Below are positions 8,312 through 17,216 of a stretch of 64,000 nt of DNA, one piece after another. The notes below the pieces were generated by a model. That model made no database searches, was not told where the DNA came from, and saw nothing but the letters and a program-made list of their open reading frames with translations. The stretch covers positions 62,001-126,000 of the forward strand of contig NZ_JARXXP010000014.1 in the NCBI RefSeq assembly GCF_029893965.1, in the 5' to 3' direction. Position 1 is the first letter of the stretch. The number at the start of each line of letters is the position of its first letter. The translations under genes were made by a program, and so were the position numbers. The DNA is from Paenibacillus sp. PastM-3. GTDB lineage: Bacteria > Bacillota > Bacilli > Paenibacillales > Paenibacillaceae.

Positions 8312-8441
8312 TACCTGCAGAGTTCCGGAGCTATATTAGCTGTATACAGGTGGTACTACCTGCAGATTTCAGGAGCCGCATTAGCTGTATTCTGGCACTA
8401 TACTGCAGAGTTCAAGGGCCCAACTGGCTGTATGCAGAAGA
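8312..8441. repeat. Degenerate 45-bp tandem repeat, three copies
   Basis: Copies start at 8312, 8357 and 8401, each with TAC(C)TGCAGA, then TTC.GG, then a TTAGCTGTAT-like block (GGCTGTAT in copy 3). The period is 44-45 bp. No coding frame is maintained. It may be a local duplication or part of an uncharacterised 3' element. Confidence 0.6.
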
Positions 8442-8468
8442 GGACAGGTAAAACTCAGGGCTGCAAGC

Positions 8469-9527
8469 CTACAGCCATCCTTCGGCGGCTGTGTCGGTGT
8501 TGTCCTGCCGGGCCATCCAGGTCAGGCAGGCCGCCCGCAGCAGCGCCTCCGTCCGCTGGCCGGCGCTGCAGAAGATCCCGCTCATGCCGATCCGGTACAG
8601 ATCGGCAAGCGCTCCCGCCGCCGGCGCCCCGGCGGCGAGCACCACAGCCGCCGGCTTCACGCGCCGTACGGCGGCAAGCACGGCTTCCGCCGCCAGGACG
8701 AAGTCCGCGGCGGCGGGCTCCTCCGGCGCGGCAGGCTCCGCCGCGCCGTCCAGCACCAGGAAATCGGCGATGCGCGCGATTTCCCCCGCGGCGGCGGGCG
8801 GCATACCGGGGGCGATACGCGCCCCGATGCTGCACGCCGCCGCGTAAGCGTGGCCGAGAGTCTGCTCGGCCACGTCCTCGATGAATTCGCGCTGCACCGC
8901 GAATTCGGCGCTGCTGGCGGGGTACGGCGCCAGCAGATCGATGCGGCTGTCGCTGCCCAGCCGCTGGTTCGCCGCCACGGCGGCGAACAGGGCTTCGAGC
9001 TGCACGTCCTGCAGCTCCTTCAGCTTGCCGGGCCGGACTGCCAGCTCCGGCGTGTGCAGCAGTGTGACAGCGGCCCAGATGCTGTCCGCCGATTCCAGCA
9101 GGGCAGCGGAAGCAGCCCGCAGCCGGTAATAAATGCGCTGCAGGGTGCGCTCGGCCTGCAGCGCATCCTCGCTATACAGCCAGCATTCATATAATCCGGC
9201 CAGCTCCGGCGTTTGAAGCCATTCTTCACTCCGGATCAGGCATGGTCCAGCCGGGAAGGCGCCCGGTTCATCCCGCAGCAATGGCCGGTCTCCTTGCCCC
9301 TCACGCAATACCAGGAAGGCAGGGCGCTCTCCGGTCCGCCTTAGATAGGCACGGCCGGGCGGTTCCGCCCCCCTGCCCGCCTTCTCTGCGGTGATAAACT
9401 CCGCGGCAGCGGAAGCTACAGATGCAGCCTGACTCATCTCCACTCCTAGCGCCCGGTCAGCAGCACTATACTTGAACGGGCGCTCCCCATTATCGCGATT
9501 GTGATCCTGCTGTCGTTCACCCTTCAT
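8469..9527 (-). CDS. Degenerate PEP-utilising (PPDK/enzyme I barrel-like) protein
   Basis: 352 residues from ATG 9527 (AAAGGTGGG about 7 bp before it); starts at 9605 (no clear ribosome site) or 9437 are alternatives. The segment DSRIDLLAPYPASSAEF, then IGARIAPGMPPAAAGEIA, then a late segment ending GIFCSAGQRTEALLRAA, run parallel to the C-terminal TIM barrel of pyruvate phosphate dikinase and PTS enzyme I (MIPLV...E, IGTMIE.PRAAL.A.EIA, the late GEH...SPFRVP region). The catalytic Arg, Glu and Cys motifs are not preserved, so it is probably not a phosphotransferase. Very GC-rich and alanine-rich toward the C-terminus. Monocistronic; function unknown. Confidence 0.5.
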   Translation of the reverse strand: MKGERQQDHNRDNGERPFKYSAADRALGVEMSQAASVASAAAEFITAEKAGRGAEPPGRAYLRRTGERPAFLVLREGQGDRPLLRDEPGAFPAGPCLIRSEEWLQTPELAGLYECWLYSEDALQAERTLQRIYYRLRAASAALLESADSIWAAVTLLHTPELAVRPGKLKELQDVQLEALFAAVAANQRLGSDSRIDLLAPYPASSAEFAVQREFIEDVAEQTLGHAYAAACSIGARIAPGMPPAAAGEIARIADFLVLDGAAEPAAPEEPAAADFVLAAEAVLAAVRRVKPAAVVLAAGAPAAGALADLYRIGMSGIFCSAGQRTEALLRAACLTWMARQDNTDTAAEGWL

Positions 9528-9856
9528 CACCGCACCCACCTTTTTTGGCTTTGGATTGCTGCCGGATGTGTCCTGCAGATCCATGCTGTTTCCGGCATTT
9601 AACATTTCTACATCTTATAAATACTGAAGCAGCCCCGGAAATATGCAAACGGTCTCAATTAACAGGCATACAACAGCATGTTACCCGGAGCAAAATGATA
9701 ATCAGCGAGCATAAGAGTGCTCTGGCTACACCAAGCTTCGTACAGCCGGAGACAAAAAAAATCTCTGCCGCCCTCCCTTCATCCAGCCCTAATCTTTAGG
9801 CTGAACAAAGGCGAGCACGGTAGAGACCCTTCCTATTGCCGCAAACTGATTTTTTC

Positions 9857-11149
9857 TTACTGCTGACTTGCAGCGATGGCCTGCTCCAGATCATACAGGA
9901 TATCATCGATTGCTTCCGTACCGATCGACAGGCGCAGAAGCTCAGGTTTAACGCCTGCAGCTGTCTGCTCTTCAGCGGACAACTGCTGGTGGGTGGTGCT
10001 GGCAGGATGAATGATCAGCGACTTGGAATCGCCGACATTAGCCAGGTGGGAGAACAGCTTCACATTCTCAATCAGCTTGACGCCGGCGGCAGTGCCGCCT
10101 TTAATACCAAAGGTGAGGATGGCCCCCTGGCCCTTAGGCAGATATTTCTGCGCAAGCGCGTAGGAAGGATGGCTCGGCAGACCGGCATAGCTGACCCACT
10201 CTACATCTTTATGGTTTTCCAGGTACTGCGCCACTTGGAGTGCATTCTGGCTGTGGCGTTCCAGCCTCAGATGCAGCGTTTCAAGCCCCTGCAGCAGCAG
10301 CCAGGAGTTAAACGGTGAAATCGCGGCTCCCAGATCACGCAGCAGCTGGACACGTGCTTTGATAATATAAGCAATCGGTCCTACCGCTTCCGTGTACACG
10401 ACCCCGTGATAGCTCGGGTCCGGTTCGGTCAGGCCCGGGAATTTGCCGCTTGCCTTCCAGTCAAATTTACCGCCGTCAACGATAATGCCGCCAATGGAAG
10501 TGCCGTGTCCGCCGATAAATTTGGTGGCCGAATGAACCACGATATCTGCCCCGTGCTCAATCGGACGCAGCAGGTACGGGCTCGGGAATGTATTGTCAAC
10601 AATCAGCGGAATGCCATGCTCATGGGCAATTGCTGCAACAGCTTCAATGTCCAGCACATTCCCTTGCGGATTACCAATGGTCTCGGCATAAAGCGCCTTG
10701 GTCTTATCCGTAATGGCAGCGCGGAAATTTTCCGGGTTATCGGAATCCACGAACTTGACCTTAATTCCCAGCTTAGGCAGCGTGGTTGAGAACAGATTAT
10801 ACGTTCCGCCATACAGGCTCGCTGAGGATACAACCTCATCGCCCGCACCGGCAATATTCAAAATCGAGAAGGAAATGGCCGCCTGTCCGGAAGCCGTCGC
10901 GAGCGCGCCTGCACCGCCTTCAAGAGCAGCAATCCGCTGCTCGAACACATCCGTAGTCGGATTCATCAGGCGCGTATAAATATTGCCGAATTCCTTCAGT
11001 GCAAACAGATTGGCAGCATGCTCGGCATCCCGGAAACCATAGGAAGTGGTCTGATAAAGCGGTACTGCACGCGATAGTGTAGTGGGATCAATCTCCTGGC
11101 CGGCATGAACAGCCAAAGTTTCGAACGACAGCTTACGGTCTTCTGACAT
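9857..11149 (-). CDS. metY: O-acetylhomoserine sulfhydrylase (MetY type)
   Basis: PLP enzyme that makes homocysteine from O-acetylhomoserine and sulfide, for methionine synthesis and sulfur assimilation. 430 residues; the PLP lysine lies in VVHSATKFIGGHGTSIGG, with upstream TASGQAAISFS and LYGGTYNLF typical of the long Cys/Met-metabolism enzymes. The C-terminal block HPASTTHQQL is characteristic of MetY/CysD. The start at 11149 (MSEDRKLSFETLAVHAG) has GGGAGGAAAT upstream; the longer frame to 11182 does not. Stands alone. A dyad at 11186-11205 could be regulatory. No S-box or T-box is visible upstream. Confidence 0.9.
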   Translation of the reverse strand: MSEDRKLSFETLAVHAGQEIDPTTLSRAVPLYQTTSYGFRDAEHAANLFALKEFGNIYTRLMNPTTDVFEQRIAALEGGAGALATASGQAAISFSILNIAGAGDEVVSSASLYGGTYNLFSTTLPKLGIKVKFVDSDNPENFRAAITDKTKALYAETIGNPQGNVLDIEAVAAIAHEHGIPLIVDNTFPSPYLLRPIEHGADIVVHSATKFIGGHGTSIGGIIVDGGKFDWKASGKFPGLTEPDPSYHGVVYTEAVGPIAYIIKARVQLLRDLGAAISPFNSWLLLQGLETLHLRLERHSQNALQVAQYLENHKDVEWVSYAGLPSHPSYALAQKYLPKGQGAILTFGIKGGTAAGVKLIENVKLFSHLANVGDSKSLIIHPASTTHQQLSAEEQTAAGVKPELLRLSIGTEAIDDILYDLEQAIAASQQ

Positions 11150-11185
11150 TGGTATTTCCTCCCCTGTGATCATTAGTGGCAAACA

Positions 11186-11205
11186 TTAACAATTAAGAAT
11201 TGTAA
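11186..11205. promoter_or_regulatory. Inverted repeat upstream of metY
   Basis: TTAACAATT-AAG-AATTGTAA is a near-perfect dyad 37 bp before the metY start. It might be an operator for a sulfur regulator; that is inference only. Confidence 0.3.
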
Positions 11206-11651
11206 CTATTCTCTCACAAATGATGTTATTTGGGAAGCAAAAATTCTTATTAATCCGGTGTGTTTTATTATATTTATAAAACATCCATTCTAACCATGCT
11301 CTTCCCTCCAGATTAGCCTAAATCCGCACGAAAGTACACGCTTACATTTTGTTGCTGCAGTTATATCCAACAATCATTAGAAATTAACCGTTTTAAGTGT
11401 ACCAAATACCCTATGTGTGCAGTGGATATAAACGTATGGCTGTATCCCCCGCTCAGCTCCCTGCCTGGTTTCAGCTCATAGGCCGCTTCCCGGCCTACCT
11501 TTCGCCACCTGCAGCTCACCTGTAGCTCATCTGCCGCCTCCCGGCACAACTCCCCGCTTGCTTTCAGCTCATCAGCCGACTGCCCACAGCTAACTCGCAC
11601 TACTCTGCCCTGTTTCCTCCAAGCACTCCACCTGCGAAACAATACTCCCAA
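11206..11651. other. Gene-free stretch with degenerate CAGCTCAT repeats
   Basis: About 450 bp between metY and the GNAT stop. It contains repeated blocks of the form AGCTCAT..GCCGC.TCCCGGC (11471-11493 and 11524-11546) and a third partial copy near 11565. A 96-codon leftward frame here lacks a ribosome site and is made only of this repeat, so I do not call it a gene. A related block occurs near 7983-8012. Confidence 0.5.
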
Positions 11652-12170
11652 TTATACTCCTGCCTGCAGCTTCGGCAAAAAATAATACACCAGGCCGTCT
11701 ACTAGCTCCTCCTTGCGTTGAAAGCCCAGCCGCTCCAGCAGCCGGGCTGAGCGCTCATTTGCCGGATCGGCAGTTGCTTCAATGAGCTCCAGCCCCATTT
11801 GTTCAAAGCCCACCCGGATCACCTGTGTAATCGCTTCTGTCATGAACCCCCGGCCCCACCAGGCTGTAGACAGATCGTAGCCGATTTCTGCCCTGGCCTG
11901 CGTACCGGCTACCCAGCAGTGAAAACCGCAGGTTCCTGCCAGCTGCCCGCTTGCCTTATCAAAGATTCCCCAGCGGCAGCCGGAATCCTCGGTGTGAAAC
12001 CGGATAATCTCTGATGCCTCCGCCATATCTTTGCACGGGGGAATGTCCATATACCGCGTAACCTCTCCATCCGCAAAATGCCGGAACACCGCTGCACTGT
12101 CGCTTTCTTTTAACACCCTTATGTATAACCTCTCCGTTTCCAGCTCCGGAAAAACAAACTTTTCCGCCAT
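11652..12170 (-). CDS. RimJ/RimL-type GNAT acetyltransferase
   Basis: 172-residue acetyltransferase. It starts FPELETERLYIRVL, the usual RimJ-like N-terminus, and carries ARAEIGYDLSTAWWGRGFMTEA, where the acetyl-CoA loop reads W-x-G-R-G. The C-terminal block is NERSARLLERLGFQRKEEL. Substrate unknown (ribosomal protein N-termini, antibiotics and small amines are all used in the family). GGGAGGAAG precedes ATG 12170. A terminator after deoC separates it from that gene. Confidence 0.85.
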   Translation of the reverse strand: MAEKFVFPELETERLYIRVLKESDSAAVFRHFADGEVTRYMDIPPCKDMAEASEIIRFHTEDSGCRWGIFDKASGQLAGTCGFHCWVAGTQARAEIGYDLSTAWWGRGFMTEAITQVIRVGFEQMGLELIEATADPANERSARLLERLGFQRKEELVDGLVYYFLPKLQAGV

Positions 12171-12209
12171 CCGTCTTCCTCCCGACCAGCCAAATTCACC
12201 TTCCTGATA

Positions 12210-12248
12210 TAAAAAAACAGGAGAACAATAAAGAATAATGTTCCCCTG
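12210..12248 (-). terminator. deoC terminator
   Basis: On the minus strand CAGGGGAACA pairs with TGTTCTCCTG around an AT-rich loop, followed by seven Ts. It begins about 30 bp after the deoC stop. Confidence 0.85.
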
Positions 12249-12276
12249 CTTGTCCTGCCGCTAAAAAAACTGCTTA

Positions 12277-12954
12277 TTAGTAGCTGCTCTGGCTCTGCTC
12301 ACCCTTGGCAATGGCTACCCCGCCGCTCGTTCCGATCCGGGTTGCGCCCGCTCCGATCATGATTAGCGCGTCTTCGCTGCTGCGTACGCCGCCGGAAGCT
12401 TTTACACCGATGTCAGGACCTACGGTTGCACGCATCAGCGCGATGTCTTCCTTCGTTGCCCCGCCTGTAGAGAAGCCCGTCGAAGTTTTCACGAAATCTG
12501 CACCTGCTTCTACAGCAAGCTTGCAGGCGCGAACCTTTTCTTCTTCGCTCAGGAGGCAAGTCTCGATAATGACTTTGGTCAGCGCTTTGCCGCGTGCCGC
12601 CTCAACAACAGCTGCGATATCACGCTGCACCAGCTCGTCGTCCCCGTCCTTCAAAGCGCCGATGTTGATGACCATATCTACTTCGCCAGCACCGTTTGCA
12701 ATCGCATTGGTTGTTTCAAAAGCTTTGGTCTCCGGAGTTGAAGCTCCCAGCGGGAAGCCGATTACGGTGCATACCTTGACTTCAGGAGTATCCTTCAGCA
12801 CTTCATGGGCTACTGCCACCCACGCCGGGTTGACGCAGACAGACGCAAATTTGTAGGTTTTGGCTTCTTCCGCCAGCTTAATGATATCTTCCTTGCGGGC
12901 ATCCGCTTTGAGCAGCGTATGATCTATGATCCGGGATATTGTGTTCTCACTCAT
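12277..12954 (-). CDS. deoC: Deoxyribose-phosphate aldolase
   Basis: Class I aldolase that splits 2-deoxyribose 5-phosphate into acetaldehyde and glyceraldehyde 3-phosphate, in deoxynucleoside breakdown. 225 residues; the N-terminus has IDHTLLKADA, followed by VCTVIGFPLG, and the Schiff-base lysine lies in ADFVKTSTGFSTGGA. The second catalytic lysine is in IGVKASGGVRS. The start at 12954 is set by GGAGGAATTAACA; the frame extends to 12987 without a ribosome site. Monocistronic with its own terminator; no deoR, pdp or drm neighbour. Confidence 0.95.
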   Translation of the reverse strand: MSENTISRIIDHTLLKADARKEDIIKLAEEAKTYKFASVCVNPAWVAVAHEVLKDTPEVKVCTVIGFPLGASTPETKAFETTNAIANGAGEVDMVINIGALKDGDDELVQRDIAAVVEAARGKALTKVIIETCLLSEEEKVRACKLAVEAGADFVKTSTGFSTGGATKEDIALMRATVGPDIGVKASGGVRSSEDALIMIGAGATRIGTSGGVAIAKGEQSQSSY

Positions 12955-13143
12955 TGTTAATTCCTCCATGGTTGTAGATGTTTTCACACCTTGTAATCAT
13001 ACCAATAGTGGCCTGCTTTGGAAAGCAAAAGGGCATCCGGCATCCTTCCCGGCAGCTTAACGGCATAAAATCTAAATCCTATTTACTAATTTATGAATAC
13101 CTTTTTTTAACATTTATCTAGTGATAAGGAGATGTTTGGACAG

Positions 13144-13485
13144 ATGGGAAGCTTTAATTTTGCAACAAATTCCGCAGAAGCTATTCTAAATATACAGGTG
13201 GAAGGAACAATGTCGGAGGAGGATGCCGGACGTTTTATCCAGGAATACAATCAGACTGCGAGCCAGTTCGACCCTTCCCGGTACGACATTGTGCTGGATT
13301 GCACCAAGCTGAATGTCTCCACTGCTGATGTCCTGCCTATGCTGGAGCAGTGCTATCTTTTGTATCAGCAGTCCGGCTTCAAAAAGGTGATCTTCACCAT
13401 CACCAAGAGCCCGATCCTCAAAATGCAGCTCAGCCGGGTCGCCCGCAGCACAAAACTTGAAAATTACGAAATTATCGAAGTGTAG
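13144..13485 (+). CDS. Small STAS-like protein, unknown function
   Basis: 113 residues with alternating strands and helices. Segments FDPSRYDIVLDCTKLNVSTAD and SGFKKVIFTITKSPILKMQLSRVAR resemble the layout of STAS or SpoIIAA-like domains (strand-Asp-loop, later strand-helix), but no phosphorylatable serine motif is evident. Start 13144 is preferred over ATG 13132 because AAGGAG (13125-13130) abuts the earlier ATG. It ends 9 bp before the next ATG, so it is probably co-transcribed with the KAS III-like gene. Partner role to that enzyme is only a guess. Confidence 0.6.
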   Translation: MGSFNFATNSAEAILNIQVEGTMSEEDAGRFIQEYNQTASQFDPSRYDIVLDCTKLNVSTADVLPMLEQCYLLYQQSGFKKVIFTITKSPILKMQLSRVARSTKLENYEIIEV

Positions 13486-13494
13486 GTGAAGCTC

Positions 13495-14691
13495 ATGGAG
13501 CATACCGGTGACAATATCAGAATTTGCAATGCCGCTTATTATCATCCGCAGCATGTGGTAGACAATGATTATTACTTGGAGCACTTCGCCGCCCAAGGCA
13601 AGGATATCAAGAGGTTTCTGGAAATGATGGGCCGTGAGCACAGGTATATTATTAAGGATGAACATGAGAATGCTTTAACCATGGGCTATGAGGCAGCACA
13701 AAAAGCTCTGGCCGATGCCGGGCTGGGGGGTGAGGATCTTGATATGATCGTATTCGCCTCACAGACACCGGAATATACGTACCCGACCAATGCCCTGCTG
13801 CTGCATCACCGGCTTGGCGGCAAGCACCGTGCTATTACACTCGATTCCAATGCCAACTGTGCAGGAATGGTGACTGCTGTCGAGCAGGCCAGCCGCTATA
13901 TGCAGGCTAACCGCAGCATCCGCTACGCGCTGATTGTCGGCAGCGACTACAGCTCCATTAACTGCAGGACAGACGATAAGATTACATATCCCAATTTCGG
14001 GGATGCCGCTGCTGTCATTCTGGAGCGGACCCCGGAAGCTTCGGGCTTCAAGGACTCCATATACTATACCGATTCCGCAATCTTGGAGAGCATTACCTTT
14101 CCGGCCTGCGGACTGTCCGGCATTTACCGGGAGGGCATAACGCAGGATGATTTCAAGCTCCGCTGGAATCCCTTCGACGGTTCCGTATGTGTTGAAGCAG
14201 CGGTTAATGACATTAAGGAACTGCTGGAGCGGAACGGTCTTGCTGCCGGAGATATTTCCGCGTTTTGCCTTTCGCAGTTTTCGCTGAAGAATATCGAGCT
14301 GATCCAAAAAGGCCTTGGCCTGGAAGCTGAGGCTGAAAGGTTCATCTATGTTGGCGGCGAGTTCGGTAATACAGCGACCAGCAGATCGGACAAGCCTGCC
14401 GATGAAGCTGTTTATCGAGCCTTGCCCGGAAATCAACTTGCGGGCAGGCTCTCTTTTATATACAAATTGATGCCCGGTGCCTTCTCCTGCCCACGATATG
14501 CGTCGCTTCAGCCCCGATCCGCTCAGAAAATAAATCCTCGGGCAAAATACACCTGCTGCCTATGGAGTCTGCAGGTTCAGGCCTTCGGAAGTAAGCCGGT
14601 ATTCCTCTGCTGCGGATTCACCCAAATCAGCGGCTTCATAGATCAGATCGTCCCTCAGCACCACGGAATCTGCCTGCAGGGCATCATTTAG
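13495..14691 (+). pseudogene. KAS III (FabH-like) ketosynthase, C-terminally truncated
   Basis: Thiolase-fold condensing enzyme. The nucleophile cysteine is in LDSNANCAGMVTAVEQA (around residue 120) and the Asn motif survives as GGEFGNTATS near 285. The usual catalytic His motif (PHQAN-like) is replaced by LSQFSLKNI, so the His is absent. Homology fades near residue 305, before the conserved glycine-rich C-terminal strand. The frame then runs through a strong terminator (14417-14457) and into antisense of the next gene, ending at 14691. About 30-40 native residues are missing, replaced by unrelated sequence. ATG 13495 follows AGGTG; GTG 13486 is an alternative. Probably a decaying gene. Confidence 0.6.
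14417..14457 (+). terminator. Terminator inside the tail of the KAS III-like frame
   Basis: GAGCCTTGCCCG pairs with CGGGCAGGCTC and is followed by TCTTTTAT. Its position within the open frame shows where transcription, and probably the original gene, ended. Confidence 0.75.
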
Positions 14692-15453
14692 ATAAGCCTC
14701 CTCGGCATGTCCGTCATGCCAGCGGTACACATAGGCAGCCATGGGCGTACCGTGAGCAGACACCACTTCAGCACTTCCATCCCGGTCAACATCAGCTTCA
14801 CGGGTATGTCCGGTGTCCACCTGAAGGATTCCCGAAGGTATTCCCTTCTTATCAATTGTGTAGTAACTGCTGAGCGTTGAGTTGGCACCCAGTCCTCCGG
14901 TGATTTTTATAGCTATACCTTTAAAAACGCGCACCGCGGCTGCATTCAGATCCTCTTCTTTACGGTAATTATAGGTACCGGCCGGACCGAGGCTGTAAAG
15001 GGCTGAAGTTGTCCTGAGGGCAGCATATACATAGTCCGCATCTCCCGGAAGGGTATAAAAGGTAATCTCAATTCCGCCAAAATCCTTTATCCGCTGCACT
15101 GACACCGTCTCAGCGTCTGCAGGCATGCCTGCCGAGGCTTCGGCCTGCGGCGGCAGCTTTGCTTCCTGCCAGTCCAGGGTGATGATAGCTTCCGGCTGCG
15201 TATGGTCCGGGGGCGGAATTGATGTAGTTACTGTTGCCTGCTCCGGAGCTGCAGGTATGGATGGCTCAGCGGCGGGAGTGGACGATACATCGCTGGGAAT
15301 GGACGCCGGAGCATTAGAGTCGGGTAACGAGGCCGTGTTAACGGACCTTATAACACGAGACTGTTCTGCATCATTGCTGCCGGAAAATCCGCATCCTGTG
15401 GTGAGCAGGGACAGTGCGGCCAGCAGCGCTGCCGCTTTGGGAATGATGTTCAT
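14560..15453 (-). CDS. Lipoprotein of unknown function
   Basis: 297 residues with a type II signal peptide (MNIIPKAAALLAALSLLTTGC, lipobox LTTGC), so it should be anchored on the outer face of the membrane. A Pro/Ser/Ala-rich linker (about 25-95) precedes a folded region with the segments FGGIEITFYTLPGDADYVYAA and VDTGHTREADVDRDGSAEVV. The DVDRDGS segment looks like an Asp-rich calcium-type loop, as in FG-GAP or VCBS-like repeats. AGAGGTG lies upstream of ATG 15453. Convergent with the KAS III-like gene. No family recognised. Confidence 0.7.
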   Translation of the reverse strand: MNIIPKAAALLAALSLLTTGCGFSGSNDAEQSRVIRSVNTASLPDSNAPASIPSDVSSTPAAEPSIPAAPEQATVTTSIPPPDHTQPEAIITLDWQEAKLPPQAEASAGMPADAETVSVQRIKDFGGIEITFYTLPGDADYVYAALRTTSALYSLGPAGTYNYRKEEDLNAAAVRVFKGIAIKITGGLGANSTLSSYYTIDKKGIPSGILQVDTGHTREADVDRDGSAEVVSAHGTPMAAYVYRWHDGHAEEAYLNDALQADSVVLRDDLIYEAADLGESAAEEYRLTSEGLNLQTP

Positions 15454-15761
15454 CGGGTGACACCTCTGGCTTAATGGAATTATTACTAAAAGGAATTATT
15501 ACTTAAAAGTATAAGTACCCCATCGCTGGCAAAGGTAACGATATAGATGCATTGCGACTACAATGTTGTTGCATTTCCGGCTGCGGCTTTCGCCCAGTTG
15601 GCTCCGTGAGGCGAAATCAAGGGCATTTTTGCCTTTGATTATGCCCATTCGGCTCAGCACCGGCGCTTGAAGACCGGAGCTCAGAATCCAAAGCTGCCAT
15701 AATCAAAAAAAACAGCTCTCTCCGCAGAGAAAGCTGTCTGTCCTGATATAATTAACCCCGG
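15454..15761. other. Intergenic stretch before the SulP permease terminator
   Basis: About 300 bp with no gene. It holds a 24-bp hairpin (15616-15639, ATCAAGGGCA/TGCCTTTGAT) that recurs with slight changes at 36396-36417, and the SulP terminator. Confidence 0.5.
15704..15737 (-). terminator. SulP gene terminator
   Basis: On the minus strand ACAGCT...CTCTGCGGAGAG...AGCTGT is followed by eight Ts. It lies 25 bp after the permease stop. Confidence 0.85.
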
Positions 15762-17216
15762 TTAGGCATGTCCGCCAGACAAGCCAAGCCCGATGCGGTC
15801 AATGAGCTCTGTGCTTTGTTCGTTTAAGCCGGTAATGGTTACTTTTTTGCCCAAAGCCCCATATCTGCTGATGGTTTTGGCAATCGCTCCGGCGGCTGAC
15901 TGATCCCATACATGGGATTGGGTAAAATCGATGACAATCTGCTCCGGATCGGCCTCATAATTGAACTCATGGACAAAATGACTGGTCGTTCCAAAGAACA
16001 GCTGGCCCTGGACTGTATAAGTAGCGGTATCACCGGCTGTGCGGACGCTCAGGCTGATTGAAGCGATTTTCCAGGCAAAGGAAAGTGCGCTGAGCAGAAC
16101 ACCGAACAGTACGCCGATCGACAAATTATCTGTAGCTACTACTGTCACTACCGTAACGATCATTACCAAGGCATCTGCACGCGGAACGCGGGCCAGCGAC
16201 GTTAAAGAGCTCCACTCAAAGGTGCTGACGCAGACCATGATCATGACTCCGACCAGTGCACCCATCGGAATCTGCTTGACTACATCACCAAGCACAAGAA
16301 TCAGAATCAGCAGAAAAATCCCGGATACCAAAGTGGACAGGCGGGTCCGTCCGCCCGATTTCATATTGACCATAGACTGGCCGATCATTGCACAGCCTGC
16401 CATACCGCCGAAGAAGCCGGTGACGATATTTGCCAGCCCCTGGCCTTTGGCCTCGCGGTTCTTATCGCTTGGAGTGCCTGTAATATCGTCAATTAGCGTT
16501 GCCGTCATCAGCGATTCAAGCAGACCGACTACGGCGAGCGACAAGGAATACGGCAGAATGGTCAGCAGCATATCCAGCGTAAGCGGCAGCTGCGGGAGAT
16601 GGAAGAGCGGCAGGGCCGAGGTGATCTCTCCCATATCCCCTACCCGATTCACATCAAGATCAAGCACAATACTGAGCACCGATACAATAATGATAGCCAC
16701 AAGCGCTGACGGCACCGCCTTCGTAAAACGCGGAACCGTGTAGATAATAACCAGTGTCAGGGCCACCAGGGCATACATCACCCAGCCCTGCCCCTCAAAA
16801 TGTACAAGCTGGGCCATAAAGATCAGAATCGCCAGCGCGTTGACAAAGCCGGTCATGACCGGTTGCGGCAGGAAGGTAATGAACCTGCCCAGCTTCAGCA
16901 TACCCATCAGAATCTGAAAGATTCCGCAGAGAATCGTCGCCGCGAACAGGTACTCGATGCCGTGATTCAGCACAAGGCTGCCGACGAGCAGAGCCATAGC
17001 TCCGGTCGCTGCCGAAATCATGCCAGGCCGGCCGCCGGCGAGTGCAGTGATTACCGCAATGCAGAAGGAGGCGTACAAACCGACCATCGGGCTGACTCCG
17101 GCCAGGATAGAGAACGCGATTGCTTCCGGAATCAGCGCTATGGCCACGGTCATGCCCGACAGTACATCACTTCTGGTGTTGGATAACCAGCCGTTATTTA
17201 ATTGATTTTGCTTCAA
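15762..17216 (-). CDS. SulP (SLC26) family anion permease with STAS domain
   Basis: Inner-membrane anion transporter (sulfate, bicarbonate or similar). 484 residues: about ten hydrophobic segments with the SulP signature region GMTVAIALIPEAIAFSI near residue 20 and GGMAGCAMIGQSMVNM, then a cytoplasmic STAS domain (about 385-480, QIVIDFTQSHVWDQSAAGAI). The best start is TTG 17216 with GGAGGA 9 bp upstream; the frame runs back to 17327 without a site. Sulfate versus bicarbonate specificity cannot be read. It is followed by a terminator, so it is a single-gene unit. Confidence 0.85.
   Translation of the reverse strand: MKQNQLNNGWLSNTRSDVLSGMTVAIALIPEAIAFSILAGVSPMVGLYASFCIAVITALAGGRPGMISAATGAMALLVGSLVLNHGIEYLFAATILCGIFQILMGMLKLGRFITFLPQPVMTGFVNALAILIFMAQLVHFEGQGWVMYALVALTLVIIYTVPRFTKAVPSALVAIIIVSVLSIVLDLDVNRVGDMGEITSALPLFHLPQLPLTLDMLLTILPYSLSLAVVGLLESLMTATLIDDITGTPSDKNREAKGQGLANIVTGFFGGMAGCAMIGQSMVNMKSGGRTRLSTLVSGIFLLILILVLGDVVKQIPMGALVGVMIMVCVSTFEWSSLTSLARVPRADALVMIVTVVTVVATDNLSIGVLFGVLLSALSFAWKIASISLSVRTAGDTATYTVQGQLFFGTTSHFVHEFNYEADPEQIVIDFTQSHVWDQSAAGAIAKTISRYGALGKKVTITGLNEQSTELIDRIGLGLSGGHA

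Larger units (their letters stand above)
7095..8468. other. Long non-coding stretch between the metal ATPase and the PEP-barrel gene
   Basis: About 1.37 kb without a credible gene. In order it holds the ATPase leader with two Fur-like boxes and a hairpin, the 12-bp tandem array, a four-unit module of the dispersed repeat family (7724-7913), a leftward terminator at 8029-8064, and three copies of a ~45-bp degenerate repeat (8312-8441). The rest shows nothing I can name. Confidence 0.8.

Noticed and set aside
8432..8884. GC-rich rightward frames of 118-150 codons
   Set aside because: Arg/Pro/Ala-only products opposite the GC-rich end of the PEP-barrel gene; typical antisense shadows.
11150..11340. 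S-box (SAM) riboswitch ahead of metY
   Set aside because: I looked for the conserved S-box blocks and did not find them; only a short dyad is present.
11361..11651. Possible 96-residue leftward gene
   Set aside because: Made of degenerate AGCTCAT repeats, no ribosome site, directly abutting the GNAT stop; better explained as intergenic repeats.
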